From CATOSP01 sp965197545 (GTDB taxonomy: Bacteria; Chloroflexota; Dehalococcoidia; Lucifugimonadales; UBA3495), in NCBI GenBank assembly GCA_965197545.1, contig CBDANJ010000007.1, forward strand, positions 1,674,001 through 1,738,000: a stretch of DNA of 64,000 bases, written 5' to 3'. The translations under genes and the position numbers were made by a program. The first letter of the stretch is position 1, and every line of letters starts with the position of its first letter. The notes beneath the pieces were generated by a model. It made no database searches. It saw nothing but the letters and a program-made list of their open reading frames with translations, and had not been told where the DNA came from. This document shows positions 24,713 through 33,063 of this stretch, one piece after another.

Positions 24713-25513
24713 CTAGGAGATGCGGCCGATGAACTCTTGCCAGGCCGCGACGCATTTCTCCGGCGCGGAGTGCTGCACGTAACCACTCGTCCCCGGTATC
24801 TCCAACAGCCGGGCGTTGGGCAGCAAGTTCGCCATTCCCACGGTGCGGTCGGGGTTGTTGGCCACGCTGTCTTCCGCCACCATGATCAGTGTTGGCGTCT
24901 GGATTTGAGGCAGAACGCCGGTCAGGTCCTGGGTGGCGAGATACGCCAGGGTTTCCAGGACGACCCGCTGGGAAGTGTTGGACATTTGCTCCACGTACCA
25001 CTGGTGGTGCGCCGGGTTGCTGCTGGGGTCTACTCGGCGGTCCCCGGTGGCGCGGGCCCAGCCAGCCACGCCCTCTTCTTGGACCAACTTATAGTACTCC
25101 TGATACGTGGAAACTCCCGCGAATTTGTACGGAGACGTGCATACGGTCAGCGAGTTCAACCGCTCCGGGTGCTCATGGGCAAACTTAAGGGAGATAGTGC
25201 CACCGACGGTCTCGCCGATAAGATGGACCTTGTCAACGCCCAGGTAGTCCAGGAGCGCCTGCAGGTCGGTCGCGAAGTTGTTAAGCGACCAGTCGTAGCC
25301 CTCAGGGGGTACGCTGGAACGTCCGAACCCTCTGGCGTCCAGGCGTATCACCCGGTAGTGGCGGGCCAGAAGGGGGACCCAGGCATACCAGAGGCGTGAG
25401 CTTTTCGAGTTGCCGTGGTGCAGGACGACGGTCTCAGGGGTGCGCCAAGGGTCGGTGTAATCGTCGTCCTCATAGTACATCTCCAGCGTGGGATCGAGCT
25501 GGACGGTGGGCAT
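24713..25513 (-). CDS. Alpha/beta hydrolase fold protein with altered catalytic residues
   Basis: The product has 266 residues. The fold is clear: VVLHHGNSKSSRLWYAWVPL (oxyanion region), YRVIRLDARGFGRS and LDYLGVDKVHLIGETVGGTI. At the nucleophile elbow the usual G-x-S-x-G reads G-E-T-V-G, with codon ACC for Thr. Near the C-terminus, where homologues have a GH pair carrying the catalytic His, the sequence reads IPGTSGYVQHSAPEKC. An acidic residue is present in MVAEDSV. The protein may be a weak hydrolase, a lyase, or non-catalytic. The stop almost touches the convergent SDR gene, and a cupin gene lies 32 bp upstream on the same strand. Confidence 0.8.
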   Translation of the reverse strand: MPTVQLDPTLEMYYEDDDYTDPWRTPETVVLHHGNSKSSRLWYAWVPLLARHYRVIRLDARGFGRSSVPPEGYDWSLNNFATDLQALLDYLGVDKVHLIGETVGGTISLKFAHEHPERLNSLTVCTSPYKFAGVSTYQEYYKLVQEEGVAGWARATGDRRVDPSSNPAHHQWYVEQMSNTSQRVVLETLAYLATQDLTGVLPQIQTPTLIMVAEDSVANNPDRTVGMANLLPNARLLEIPGTSGYVQHSAPEKCVAAWQEFIGRIS

Positions 25514-25545
25514 GGAGGGCCTCCCCGATTGACTTAAACGTTGAC

Positions 25546-25896
25546 TTAATCGACCAGGGGAATAGCTATCGAGACCCTGGTCTGGTCGCCGTGAACTCCC
25601 GTGGTGTGGCCCCGTCCGGTCAGGTCGTCGGCCAACATCACATCCCCAGGGCCGAAGATACGGACTGTACCGTCGCCGAGACCGATCTCCACCGCGCCCT
25701 CCAGGGTGATAATGTATTGCCGCCGTGGCGCTACGTGGAAGTCGCTAAAGTGGCCGGAGGGATTGCGCCGAAATTGGATGCCCGTAGCCGCTTGCATCGC
25801 CGTGTTTTCAGCTTCGCGAATCTTCTCGTAGGGCAGGTCTATTTCCTCAAAGTGGGACTCGCCGTCGTTGCCGGTGTAAAGACGCGCAACCTGCAT
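25546..25896 (-). CDS. Cupin-domain protein
   Basis: The product has 116 residues from ATG 25896, preceded by GGAGG at eight bases; a TTG five codons earlier would overlap that site. SDFHVAPRRQYIITLEGAVE and IFGPGDVMLADDLTGRGHTT form the two cupin motifs. The first motif lacks the paired metal histidines (one His, then Arg), and the second has His in GRGHTT, so metal binding is doubtful. It precedes the alpha/beta hydrolase gene and is likely co-transcribed. The function is unknown. Confidence 0.75.
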   Translation of the reverse strand: MQVARLYTGNDGESHFEEIDLPYEKIREAENTAMQAATGIQFRRNPSGHFSDFHVAPRRQYIITLEGAVEIGLGDGTVRIFGPGDVMLADDLTGRGHTTGVHGDQTRVSIAIPLVD

Positions 25897-26052
25897 CGCT
25901 ATAGCCTCCAATCAGTCTTGGGCAAGGGTCTCGAAGGACAGGCCTCCGTTTCGGCAGGGTCATTCCAAGGCCCCAAAGATACGGGGGTGAGCCTGGCAGG
26001 GCCATAATAGCAACGCCCTCAACCGGCGTCAACGAGAGTTCTTCGGGGCAGA

Positions 26053-26814
26053 TTAGCCCTTGAAACCTTCGACGTGAACGTTGTCTTGGCCCGTGGCGCA
26101 CAGTTCCAGCAGACAGCACCCGGAGCAGCGAGGGACTTTCGCGCATGCCTCCTTGGCGTGACGGTCCAAGAGGGCGTGATACTCCTGAAACAACCCTGTA
26201 TCGTGGTCAAGGTTGTCCTGGAATAGGTCTTGGTATGCCCGGTAGGCGCCTGTCAGTGGAGTGTCGAAGAGGCCAAGGCGGTCTATGATGCGGCGGGTGT
26301 AGGCGTCTATGACGAACGATGGCTGGCCGGCGGCGTAAAGCACTATGTCGTCCGCGGTCTCGGGGCCGATGCCATAGATACCCAGAAGTTCCTCTCTTAA
26401 CTCGCTTTGGCCGCGGGACAGACACGCTCCAAGGTCGCCGGCATAATTTTCCAGGACATGGCTGGCGAAGGCTTTTAACTTTCTGGCCTTGGCATTGAAG
26501 TAGCCTGACGACCGGATGATAGCGGCAAGTTCCTCCTGTGGACGCCGGTTGATGGCCTCCAGAGACCAGCAGTCTTCCGCCTTTAGACTCGCCAGGGCCC
26601 GTTCGACGTTGGTCCACGCCGCCGCCTGGGTCAGGATTGCCCCAAGGACGACTTCGAAAGGCCCGTCACCGGGCCACCAGCCCTGTGGACCATAGGTGCG
26701 GTATAGGCGCCGGTACATGTCCATCAGAAACCCACGCCGTGTTCTACTACGGTCCTGGCCGGGTTGATCGCTGGCGGTCCACTCCATGGGGTTGAGGGGT
26801 GTGTTGGCCTTCAC
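26053..26814 (-). CDS. Endonuclease III-related DNA glycosylase (COG2231-like)
   Basis: The product has 253 residues with an HhH-GPD fold. PFEVVLGAILTQAAAWTNVE and LLGIYGIGPETADDIVLYAA are the helix and the hairpin. The Lys that EndoIII uses as nucleophile (GxGxKTA) is Glu here (GIGPETA), followed by VIDAYTRR with the conserved Asp. This pattern is found in the MagIII-like/EndoIII-related group, which removes alkylated bases without lyase activity. Four cysteines in CAKVPRCSGCCLLELC suit an iron-sulfur loop. The start overlaps the sfsA stop by four bases, so the genes are probably coupled. Confidence 0.85.
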   Translation of the reverse strand: MKANTPLNPMEWTASDQPGQDRSRTRRGFLMDMYRRLYRTYGPQGWWPGDGPFEVVLGAILTQAAAWTNVERALASLKAEDCWSLEAINRRPQEELAAIIRSSGYFNAKARKLKAFASHVLENYAGDLGACLSRGQSELREELLGIYGIGPETADDIVLYAAGQPSFVIDAYTRRIIDRLGLFDTPLTGAYRAYQDLFQDNLDHDTGLFQEYHALLDRHAKEACAKVPRCSGCCLLELCATGQDNVHVEGFKG

Positions 26815-27500
26815 GCTTGGATTGGGAGGGGGCTAGAAAGCTGTATGGAGGCTTCGGTTACCTCACATTTGTATGCGAACGCTTCCACTCCGGAGGACAG
26901 CGCCTGACGAAACACTTGCCCGAAGTCCGGGTCGGCGGCATCATGGGTGGCGAAGGCTTCGACGTCGCTGCGTTGGATGACGAACACGACTGCCGCTTTG
27001 TGGCCCTTCCTGACGGCCTGCTGCAGGCTCCGCATGTGTTTTGCCCCTCGCGTTGTCGGCGCGTCGGGAAAGAGGCCGACTCGGTCGACGACCAGGGTCA
27101 CCGACTTGGTCTCTATATAGCAAAGCCCCAGTTCGCCTTCCAGCATGAGGTCGAGGCGGCTTTCGCCGAAGGTCACCTCTCGCCGAAGTTTGGGATAGGC
27201 TCGAAAAGGAGGCAACGATTGCCGCTCCAAAGCCTCCGCCACCAGCGAGTTGGGCAACCGGGCGTCCGCGGAGGCCCAGGACTTCTCCATCCGCACCAGG
27301 ACCAGGTCGAACTTGGTCTTGCGATGGTCTCCCATAACCGGCTTGAGCTTCACCTCGAAGCCTGGAACAAACATCTCGCGCATTCGGCCAGAGTTGGCCA
27401 CGTGGACCATCACCTCTTCACCTTCAACGTCCACAAGGGCTGCGAACCGGTTTAGCCGGGTGATGAACGTACCATTTACTAGGCCGGGGCCCAGCTTCAT
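26811..27500 (-). CDS. sfsA: SfsA family protein (DNA/RNA nuclease-like)
   Basis: The product has 229 residues from ATG at 27500, the normal SfsA length. It opens with TFITRLNRFAALVDVEG (OB-fold part), then VHVANSGRMREMFVPG, and has FGESRLDLMLEG and CYIETKSVTLV with the acidic and Lys residues of a PD-(D/E)XK-like site. TTRGAKHMRSL and KAAVVFVIQRSDV follow. SfsA was first described as a sugar-fermentation stimulator and later members were linked to nuclease activity. Its stop overlaps the glycosylase start by ATGA. The upstream 450 bp hold no other gene. Confidence 0.9.
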   Translation of the reverse strand: MKLGPGLVNGTFITRLNRFAALVDVEGEEVMVHVANSGRMREMFVPGFEVKLKPVMGDHRKTKFDLVLVRMEKSWASADARLPNSLVAEALERQSLPPFRAYPKLRREVTFGESRLDLMLEGELGLCYIETKSVTLVVDRVGLFPDAPTTRGAKHMRSLQQAVRKGHKAAVVFVIQRSDVEAFATHDAADPDFGQVFRQALSSGVEAFAYKCEVTEASIQLSSPLPIQA

Positions 27501-27948
27501 ATTCGCGCTCCATGCCGGGGTTGCTACTGGCTCTGGCCCGTGTGGGTCCCGCCGGGACGCTACCAATCCTAGCAACGCACAATGGGAGAGGCAACCTTGC
27601 ATAGCATGGTGGAACCGCCTCAGAGTATTGCGACCGTTGGCGCAACTTTGCCCACCAGTCTAAACTGGAAAAGCTGGGACTGGAGAATGGGATGGCTGGT
27701 AACAGGCTGGAAGGAAGATTATCCGTATTCCGGGTCAAGCTCGGAACCACCGGTGGATGAGGACCGGGGTCACGGAATGAAAGGACTTGAATGAGATTAT
27801 CCGTAAGCCCTGGAACGCTAGAAGTACGGCTGTTGCGCGCCGTCCTGAGGGCTATAATATGCAAAACAAGGGTGACCGCCAAGGTGCAGTACCCACGGGG
27901 CGCCGCTACGACGCGAGGAGGGATGATCTTGGAAAGAGAGGGTGGAGA
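27501..27948. other. Intergenic region upstream of pyrF
   Basis: No gene is supportable here. A perfect TATAAT lies at 27853-27858 about 90 bp before pyrF; the matching -35 is poor. A decayed palindrome with ATTCCGGGTCAAGCTCGGA lies near 27730-27770. Confidence 0.4.
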
Positions 27949-28785
27949 ATGGAATCGTTCGTAGAACGTTTGGAGCGCGCGTGTGCCGCCAACCGCAGCC
28001 TGGTCTGTGTTGGGTTGGATGTGGACCCATCCCGTATGCCGGTGTCCGACGTCTTGGAGTTTAACCGTGCGATAGTCGACTCAACCCACGATCTGGTATG
28101 CGCCTATAAGCCCAACCTGGGGTTTTACGAGGCATTGGGACTTCCAGGGTTGAAGGCGTTGGAAGGAACGATAGACCACATTCGCCAACGCGCCCCAGGC
28201 GTGATTGTCCTGGGGGACGCCAAGCGCGGCGATATCGACGTTTCCGCCGCCGCATACGCCAGGGCCATGTTTCAGGTATGGGATTTCGATGCCGTGACGG
28301 TCAATGCCTGGGGTGGAAGGGATAGTCTGGGGCCGTTTTTAGAAGACCCAAGACGCGGTGCGTTCATCTGGTGCAGGGGGTCGAATCCGGGTTCGGGAGA
28401 CCTTCAGGATATGATGGTAAACACGGATGCGGGAACGGTGCCCCTCTACCGGCATCTGGCCCGGTCCGCCGCCGGATGGAACGAACAGGGCAACCTGGCC
28501 CTGGTAATAGGCGCAACATATCCGGAACAACTGACCGAGGTGCGGGAACTTTGCCCGGAGATTCCAATTCTCATCCCGGGTGTGGGGTCACAGGGAGGCG
28601 GGCTAGAGACCGCCGTGAGTTCCGGGGTGGACTCCCGGGGACGGAGGGCGATAATCAATTCCTCCCGGGGTATTATCTACGCCTCGGAGGACTCTGACTT
28701 CGCACAGGCGGCACGGACGCAAGCTGAGAAGATGCGAGACTCTATTAACGGCGTGCTGGAGGCCGAGGGTAAGGGATGGCCTTAG
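27949..28785 (+). CDS. pyrF: Orotidine 5'-phosphate decarboxylase (subfamily 2)
   Basis: The product has 278 residues and converts OMP to UMP, the last step of the pathway whose other genes lie at 33.5-41.4 kb. SLVCVGLDVDPSRMP opens the barrel and VIVLGDAKRGDIDVSAAAYA contains the catalytic D-K-x-x-D set. Length and the ending LIPGVGSQGGGLETAV match the longer type-2 subfamily found in many actinobacteria and Chloroflexota. GGGTGGAG lies before the ATG. The stop overlaps the DUF951 start by ten bases, so they are likely coupled. The orotate phosphoribosyltransferase and dihydroorotate dehydrogenase genes are not in the window. Confidence 0.92.
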   Translation: MESFVERLERACAANRSLVCVGLDVDPSRMPVSDVLEFNRAIVDSTHDLVCAYKPNLGFYEALGLPGLKALEGTIDHIRQRAPGVIVLGDAKRGDIDVSAAAYARAMFQVWDFDAVTVNAWGGRDSLGPFLEDPRRGAFIWCRGSNPGSGDLQDMMVNTDAGTVPLYRHLARSAAGWNEQGNLALVIGATYPEQLTEVRELCPEIPILIPGVGSQGGGLETAVSSGVDSRGRRAIINSSRGIIYASEDSDFAQAARTQAEKMRDSINGVLEAEGKGWP

Positions 28786-28988
28786 AGCTAAGAATCGGCG
28801 ACGTGGTGCGCATGAAGAAAGCCCACCCGTGCGGAAACTATCTCTGGGAGGTCACCCGGCTGGGAGCCGATATAGGGCTGACTTGCCAGAAGTGCCGGAG
28901 ACGCCTGATGTTAGCCCGTTCGTATCTACAGCGGCGCGTCCGGGAGGTCGTACCTGCTTCCCACAAACCTGAGGGCACTCAAACGTAA
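28776..28988 (+). CDS. DUF951 family small protein
   Basis: The product has 70 residues. RIGDVVRMKKAHPCGNYLWE, GADIGLTCQKCRRRLMLARS and the basic tail QRRVREVV match DUF951 (GDVV..KKPHPCG...WEV.R.G.D...KC..C....ML.R). One Cys in HPCG and two in CQKC could bind a metal. The start overlaps pyrF, so expression should be coupled to it. The molecular role is unknown. Confidence 0.88.
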   Translation: MALELRIGDVVRMKKAHPCGNYLWEVTRLGADIGLTCQKCRRRLMLARSYLQRRVREVVPASHKPEGTQT

Positions 28989-29031
28989 GCGTCCGGAAGG
29001 GCGCCGGCGGGAAACCCGGACCCTGGAGAGT

Positions 29032-29991
29032 CTAGGCGTCGGAAGACCCGATCTTGGCGAGTTGGTCTCCATTTTCCCCGGAATCCACCCAGTCCCACAG
29101 GTCGGCATGATATCCTCGCAACTGCTCCGACATGGCGTCGATGAAGCTCCGTACGGCCCTTCCCAGGAACTTGCCTCGAAGGGTACACACACCGATCACC
29201 GACCCCGGGAAGATGTGATTGAGGCTAACTACACCCAACTTGTCGTGGTCCTCCGTGTGAAGGGTGAAGTCAGCGGCGATGGCCATTCCGAGACCGATTT
29301 CGACGTATCGCTTGATGGATTCGGTATCGTCCATGGCCAGGACAACCTCGTAGTTGATGCTCTGATTTCTTAGTGTCTGCTCAACCTTTTGACGGGTAAG
29401 ACTTTCTGGTCCCGAGAGGATCAGGGGCCATTCGGCGATGTCCTGCAATTCTATGGGGTGGCGCTCCAGCAACGGGTGGCCCGGCGGAGTCATGAGCACG
29501 ACATTGTAATTAAAAAGCTCCTGGAATTCGAAAGAAGTGTCGTCGGCGGGAGGGGGTGAACAGAATGCGAGGTCCAGTTCCCCGGACTTGACCAGGGATA
29601 TGAGTTCCGTGTAGGGGCGGGCCAGAAGCCGGATGCGGACGTCGGGAAGCTGGGACCGGAATTGCTGGATGCCCTTGGGCAGGTGGTGCATCAACAGGTC
29701 GTGATATGCGCCGACCACGAAGGAGCCGAGGCGCTCGGAATAGTCCATCTGAGTCTTGAGGGTGTCCACCGCCCTCACCACGGGTGTAACAAGTTCGAGC
29801 AGAGTCACACCCTCGGAAGTGAGTTGGATCGGCCGCTTGATGCGGTCGAACAGGGTGATTCCAAACTCACTCTCCAGTTTCCTGAGATGGGTGGTGACTG
29901 TGGGTTGGCCAAGCTCCAAGGTCCGGGCCGCTTTCGATACGCTGCGAAGCCGGGCCACATGGTAGAAGCTGATGAGCTCTCGCAGTTCCAT
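29032..29991 (-). CDS. LysR family transcriptional regulator
   Basis: The product has 319 residues from ATG at 29991; a longer upstream frame runs through the AT-rich operator region and is rejected. The N-terminal helix-turn-helix reads LISFYHVARLRSVSKAARTL and LGQPTVTTHLRKLESEFGIT. The effector-binding domain follows, with PYTELISLVKSGELDLAFCS. The architecture resembles CysB/Cbl-type regulators. It is divergent from the ferredoxin and ornithine-cyclodeaminase-like genes, which are its probable targets, and the shared upstream region has an AT-rich palindrome. Confidence 0.9.
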   Translation of the reverse strand: MELRELISFYHVARLRSVSKAARTLELGQPTVTTHLRKLESEFGITLFDRIKRPIQLTSEGVTLLELVTPVVRAVDTLKTQMDYSERLGSFVVGAYHDLLMHHLPKGIQQFRSQLPDVRIRLLARPYTELISLVKSGELDLAFCSPPPADDTSFEFQELFNYNVVLMTPPGHPLLERHPIELQDIAEWPLILSGPESLTRQKVEQTLRNQSINYEVVLAMDDTESIKRYVEIGLGMAIAADFTLHTEDHDKLGVVSLNHIFPGSVIGVCTLRGKFLGRAVRSFIDAMSEQLRGYHADLWDWVDSGENGDQLAKIGSSDA

Positions 29992-30022
29992 AAAGTACGC
30001 TCCCGACCAGTACCGGATGTTT

Positions 30023-30078
30023 CGATATAATATATCATATGTTATCGCTTGACAAAATATATAGCCCGATTCGACAAT
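30023..30078 (+). promoter_or_regulatory. Divergent operator/promoter between the LysR and ferredoxin genes
   Basis: An imperfect palindrome spans 30023-30047, with arms CGATA and TATCG around an AT-only-like core ATATAATATATCATATGT. Directly after it TTGACA (30049-30054) and GACAAT (30073-30078), 18 nt apart, form a rightward promoter. The palindrome lies between the LysR start and this promoter, where a LysR regulator normally binds. The stretch is sharply AT-rich against its surroundings. Confidence 0.55.
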
Positions 30079-30152
30079 GGTGCAAGTCTTATTGAGTTCG
30101 CTACGACATGGCATTTGGCGTGGGCGGCTCGCTGTTGAGTGGTTGCGGTTAC

Positions 30153-30401
30153 ATGCCATACGTGATCACCGAACCCTGTATAGGCGTAAAAGACGCAAGC
30201 TGCGTAGAAGTGTGCCCGGTGGACTGCATCCAGACCACCGACGAAGCAGACATGTTCTACATCGATCCGGAGATCTGTATCGATTGTTCCTACTGTGAGT
30301 CGGTCTGCCCGGTCAACGCTATCTTCGACGAGTTCGCTGTGCCCTCGAAGTGGCGTCCGTTTATTCTGAGGAACAAGAACTTCTTCGACGGCAAGTTGTA
30401 G
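30153..30401 (+). CDS. Seven-iron ferredoxin (3Fe-4S/4Fe-4S), FdxA type
   Basis: The product has 82 residues from ATG at 30153, chosen because homologues start (M)xYVITEPCIG; the in-frame ATG at 30108 adds an unrelated leader. PCIGVKDASCVEVCPVDCI gives the first cluster (C-x7-C-x3-C plus a remote Cys), and CIDCSYCESVCPVNAI gives the second. VPSKWRPFI is the usual C-terminal signature. These small cytoplasmic proteins carry electrons at low potential. The ribosome binding site is weak. It lies downstream of a LysR-controlled promoter and 146 bp before the ornithine-cyclodeaminase-like gene. Confidence 0.88.
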   Translation: MPYVITEPCIGVKDASCVEVCPVDCIQTTDEADMFYIDPEICIDCSYCESVCPVNAIFDEFAVPSKWRPFILRNKNFFDGKL

Positions 30402-30547
30402 CTCAACCGGAAGACTACTCCGCTTTGTTTTCTACACCCTCTTAAGCTTCCCACTCCGCGAGGCCAGTCTCCTCTCGACGCGTTGAGCAGTTCACGCCGG
30501 GCAGCGGTCGTTTCTATTTCGCATACCAACTTGAACAGGGAGAGCAC

Positions 30548-31501
30548 ATGGCTTTATTTTTGCGTGACGGCGAAGTGTCCCAGGCCATCGGCATGGACGA
30601 GATGTTGGAAGCCATCGAGACCATGCAACGTCACTTCGGCCAGGGAGAAGCGTACAACCTGCCCCGCCGGAAGATAATCGCCGAGGGCGGGATGCTCTCT
30701 ATAATGGGCGGCGGTCTCTACTATGACGATGTTCTGGGCGTCAAGACCTATACCGTGGTGCGCGGCACTTACTCTTTCCAGGTCAGTCTTTACGACGCCA
30801 ACACGGGGAGCCTGCTCCTTTACACCCAGGCGAACCGATTGGGGCAGCTACGGACCGGCGCGACTACCGGTGTGGCTGTCAAACACCTTTCCAACCCCGG
30901 CGCCGCCACGGTGGGGATCATCGGGACCGGCTACCAGGCGCCCACTCAGCTAGAGGCCGTGGCCAAGGTCCGGAACATCAAAAAGGTCAAAGCGTTCAGC
31001 CGAACGGCGGAGCGCCGGGAAGCCTTCGCGGCTTCCATGAGCGAGTCCCTGGGCATCGACGTGAGTGCGGTTGGCAGCAGCCAGGAAGCCGTGTCAGGCA
31101 GTGATATTGTCATCTGTATCGCCGCGGCCACGGAGCCGGTGGTGGACGGAGATTGGGTCTCTCCGGGGGCGACGGTCATCGGAGCGGGCCCGACCACCTG
31201 GCGCATCCAGGAAGTCACCGATTCCATGCTCACACGGGCCGACAAGGTGTTTGTCGACTCGGCGGACCAAGCGCCTATCGAAGCTGGAGACATGGCCAGT
31301 GCGGTGGACCGGGGCGTATTTCAGTGGAGCCGGATGATCGAACTGCGGCACGCGGTTGCGTCGGTGGTGTCGGGGAGGGACAACCCCGAGCAGGTGATCT
31401 ACGCCAAGTTGATGGGGACAGGCGTAGCCGACGTGGCCGCGGCGAAGCTGGCCTATGATCGGGCCAGGGCCAAGGGTCTGGGGATGGAGATGGACTGGTA
31501 G
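30548..31501 (+). CDS. Ornithine cyclodeaminase / mu-crystallin family protein
   Basis: The product has 317 residues. ANRLGQLRTGATTGVAVKHL carries the substrate-binding Arg and Lys of the family. VGIIGTGYQAPTQLEAVAKV is the Rossmann NAD(P) site, with ADKVFVDSADQAPIEAGDMA nearer the C-terminus. Members include ornithine cyclodeaminase, alanine dehydrogenase and ketimine reductases. A ribosome binding site GGGAGAG precedes the ATG. Which reaction applies here is not clear; the neighbouring ferredoxin and LysR gene do not settle it. Confidence 0.87.
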   Translation: MALFLRDGEVSQAIGMDEMLEAIETMQRHFGQGEAYNLPRRKIIAEGGMLSIMGGGLYYDDVLGVKTYTVVRGTYSFQVSLYDANTGSLLLYTQANRLGQLRTGATTGVAVKHLSNPGAATVGIIGTGYQAPTQLEAVAKVRNIKKVKAFSRTAERREAFAASMSESLGIDVSAVGSSQEAVSGSDIVICIAAATEPVVDGDWVSPGATVIGAGPTTWRIQEVTDSMLTRADKVFVDSADQAPIEAGDMASAVDRGVFQWSRMIELRHAVASVVSGRDNPEQVIYAKLMGTGVADVAAAKLAYDRARAKGLGMEMDW

Positions 31502-31568
31502 CGGGTTTAGAGTCTGGGACATTCAGCATTCCAAATATCCACAAACACCCATGTAAGCAAGGAAAATA

Positions 31569-32402
31569 ATGCTCGCACGGCTTTTCAAACAGCCCTCTAA
31601 TAAACCCCATGGTTGGGAAATCATCCACGCGGACAGTTATTACGGCTCACAACTAAGAGGTTGCGGGAAAATGTCCGATTGGGCCAAAAAACAGTTCCGG
31701 GATGCGCACAAGAGAGATTCAATCCCGGAATATCCCAAATACCTCAATCTGACCGGTGAGACTTACGAGTACCGGGCCACGCTGGACCCGAACTACTATA
31801 CCCAGGAACAAGGACATCACAACGTCGTATACGAACGGCGGACTAGACTTAAAAAGGCAAGCCCAGCCCATGCTGCCACGGGGAATAAGTCCGAAATGAA
31901 AACGTCCAAACGCGTTGCTTTCTGCCTTGTCGAAAATAGTCAAGGACACGTCTTGCTCATTCAACGGGCATACGGCAAGGAAAAAGGCAAGTGGTCACTC
32001 CCCGGCGGCTTCGTAGACCAAGGCGAAAGCAGCCGCGCCGCAGCCCGCCGCGAGACCAAGGAGGAAACTGGCATATCAGTGGAAATCATCTCCACCGTAA
32101 TGGTTGGACAGACCCGCCCCATCAAGGTCTTTGCTGGTAGGATTCTAGGTGGCAAGCTGAAGTTCCAGCCCAAAGAATGCCTTGACGCCCGGTTCCACGA
32201 CCCCGCCAAACTTCCACGGTTCGCGTTCGGATGGGAAAAACGGGCAATTCAAAACTGGTCTAACTTGAAAAACGGGAGAGCAGGGTTAAGCGAACAACCC
32301 CTGCCGGGCCAATGCCCCCACTGCCAAAGCCCGTCAATCAGGCTGCGCCACTGGCCACACAACAACCCCTACCGCTGCAACACCTGCCACAAGTCCTTCT
32401 GA
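31569..32402 (+). CDS. NUDIX hydrolase with N-terminal extension and C-terminal zinc ribbon
   Basis: The product has 277 residues from ATG 31569; ATG at 31671 (MSDWAKKQFRDAHKRD), which also has a purine-rich leader, is equally likely. The NUDIX box reads GGFVDQGESSRAAARRETKE and continues ETG, a full Gx5Ex7REUxEExG match, so Mg-dependent hydrolysis of a nucleoside-diphosphate derivative is expected. The C-terminus has two CxxC pairs (CPHCQS, CNTCHK), a zinc ribbon that may bind nucleic acid. The first hundred residues match nothing I know. It lies beside a broken methylase and HicBA, so it seems to be accessory DNA. Confidence 0.8.
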   Translation: MLARLFKQPSNKPHGWEIIHADSYYGSQLRGCGKMSDWAKKQFRDAHKRDSIPEYPKYLNLTGETYEYRATLDPNYYTQEQGHHNVVYERRTRLKKASPAHAATGNKSEMKTSKRVAFCLVENSQGHVLLIQRAYGKEKGKWSLPGGFVDQGESSRAAARRETKEETGISVEIISTVMVGQTRPIKVFAGRILGGKLKFQPKECLDARFHDPAKLPRFAFGWEKRAIQNWSNLKNGRAGLSEQPLPGQCPHCQSPSIRLRHWPHNNPYRCNTCHKSF

Positions 32403-32420
32403 CAAAACACGAATGACGGG

Positions 32421-32753
32421 CTACAAGCAATCCATACGCATACAATCGTATGGGCTGGCTTCAGCGTCCCCGTTGACGATTAATGCGGAGAGCTTGGGGA
32501 CTGCTTCCTTGGCGATCAAGAAATAGTGGCGGTCTTGCTCTACACCGACGCTTTGGTAGCCGACGGCGTTGCTTGCCGCAAGCGTGGAGCCTGACCCTGC
32601 AAAGGGGTCGAGGACGACGCCCCGGCCAAGGGGCAGGACGGCGCGGACCAGTTGCCGCAGGAAGGATTGCGGCTTCAGGCTGGGGTGAGGACCGACGGAT
32701 CCGCCGCTTGCTGGAGGCACGGTCAATACGGCCAGGCCACACCGCCCCACCAA
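32421..32753 (-). pseudogene. C-terminal remnant of a site-specific DNA methyltransferase
   Basis: About 100 codons read HPSLKPQSFLRQLVRAVLPL and VVLDPFAGSGSTLAASNAVG, then YQSVGVEQDRHYF. This is the final region of beta-class DNA (N4/N6) methyltransferases, with the AdoMet loop DPFAGSGST. The N-terminal part with the catalytic (D/S)PP(Y/W) motif is absent, and the upstream frame breaks near AYWWGG. There is no restriction enzyme beside it. I read it as a decayed orphan or a restriction-modification remnant. Confidence 0.75.
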
Positions 32754-32883
32754 TAAGCGATCTCAATCTCGCCCCGGCCCGCGCTAAGGTTTCTTGTGCG
32801 GGGCATCCCCGCCTGCTGGAAGGTGGGACAGGACAAGGGTCGGGTGCGTGAAACTATGCTTGATCGAATTCCGGCCTGGACAT

Positions 32884-33063
32884 TCACAGGTCTCTTCGTA
32901 TCTGGTGGAGAGTTCCTGTGGCCAGGTCACGATTCCCGTGCCTGGGGATGATGGCCCGCTGGCCGTTGGCGGAGTTTATCCACATTTCGTGGGATCCGTC
33001 TGCTTGGCGCCTGAATCTGCAACCCAGGTTCTCCAGTCTTCTACACAGTTCCCGATAGGTCAT
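32884..33063 (-). CDS. hicA: HicA-type mRNA interferase toxin
   Basis: The product has 59 residues. MTYRELCRRLENLGCRFRRQ and GSHEMWINSANGQRAIIPRH match the double-stranded-RNA-binding-like HicA fold, with the catalytic His in GSHEMW. The ATG overlaps the HicB stop by four bases (ATGA). HicA cleaves mRNA and is neutralised by HicB. The length is normal. A longer in-frame start is excluded by the overlap with hicB. Confidence 0.85.
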   Translation of the reverse strand: MTYRELCRRLENLGCRFRRQADGSHEMWINSANGQRAIIPRHGNRDLATGTLHQIRRDL

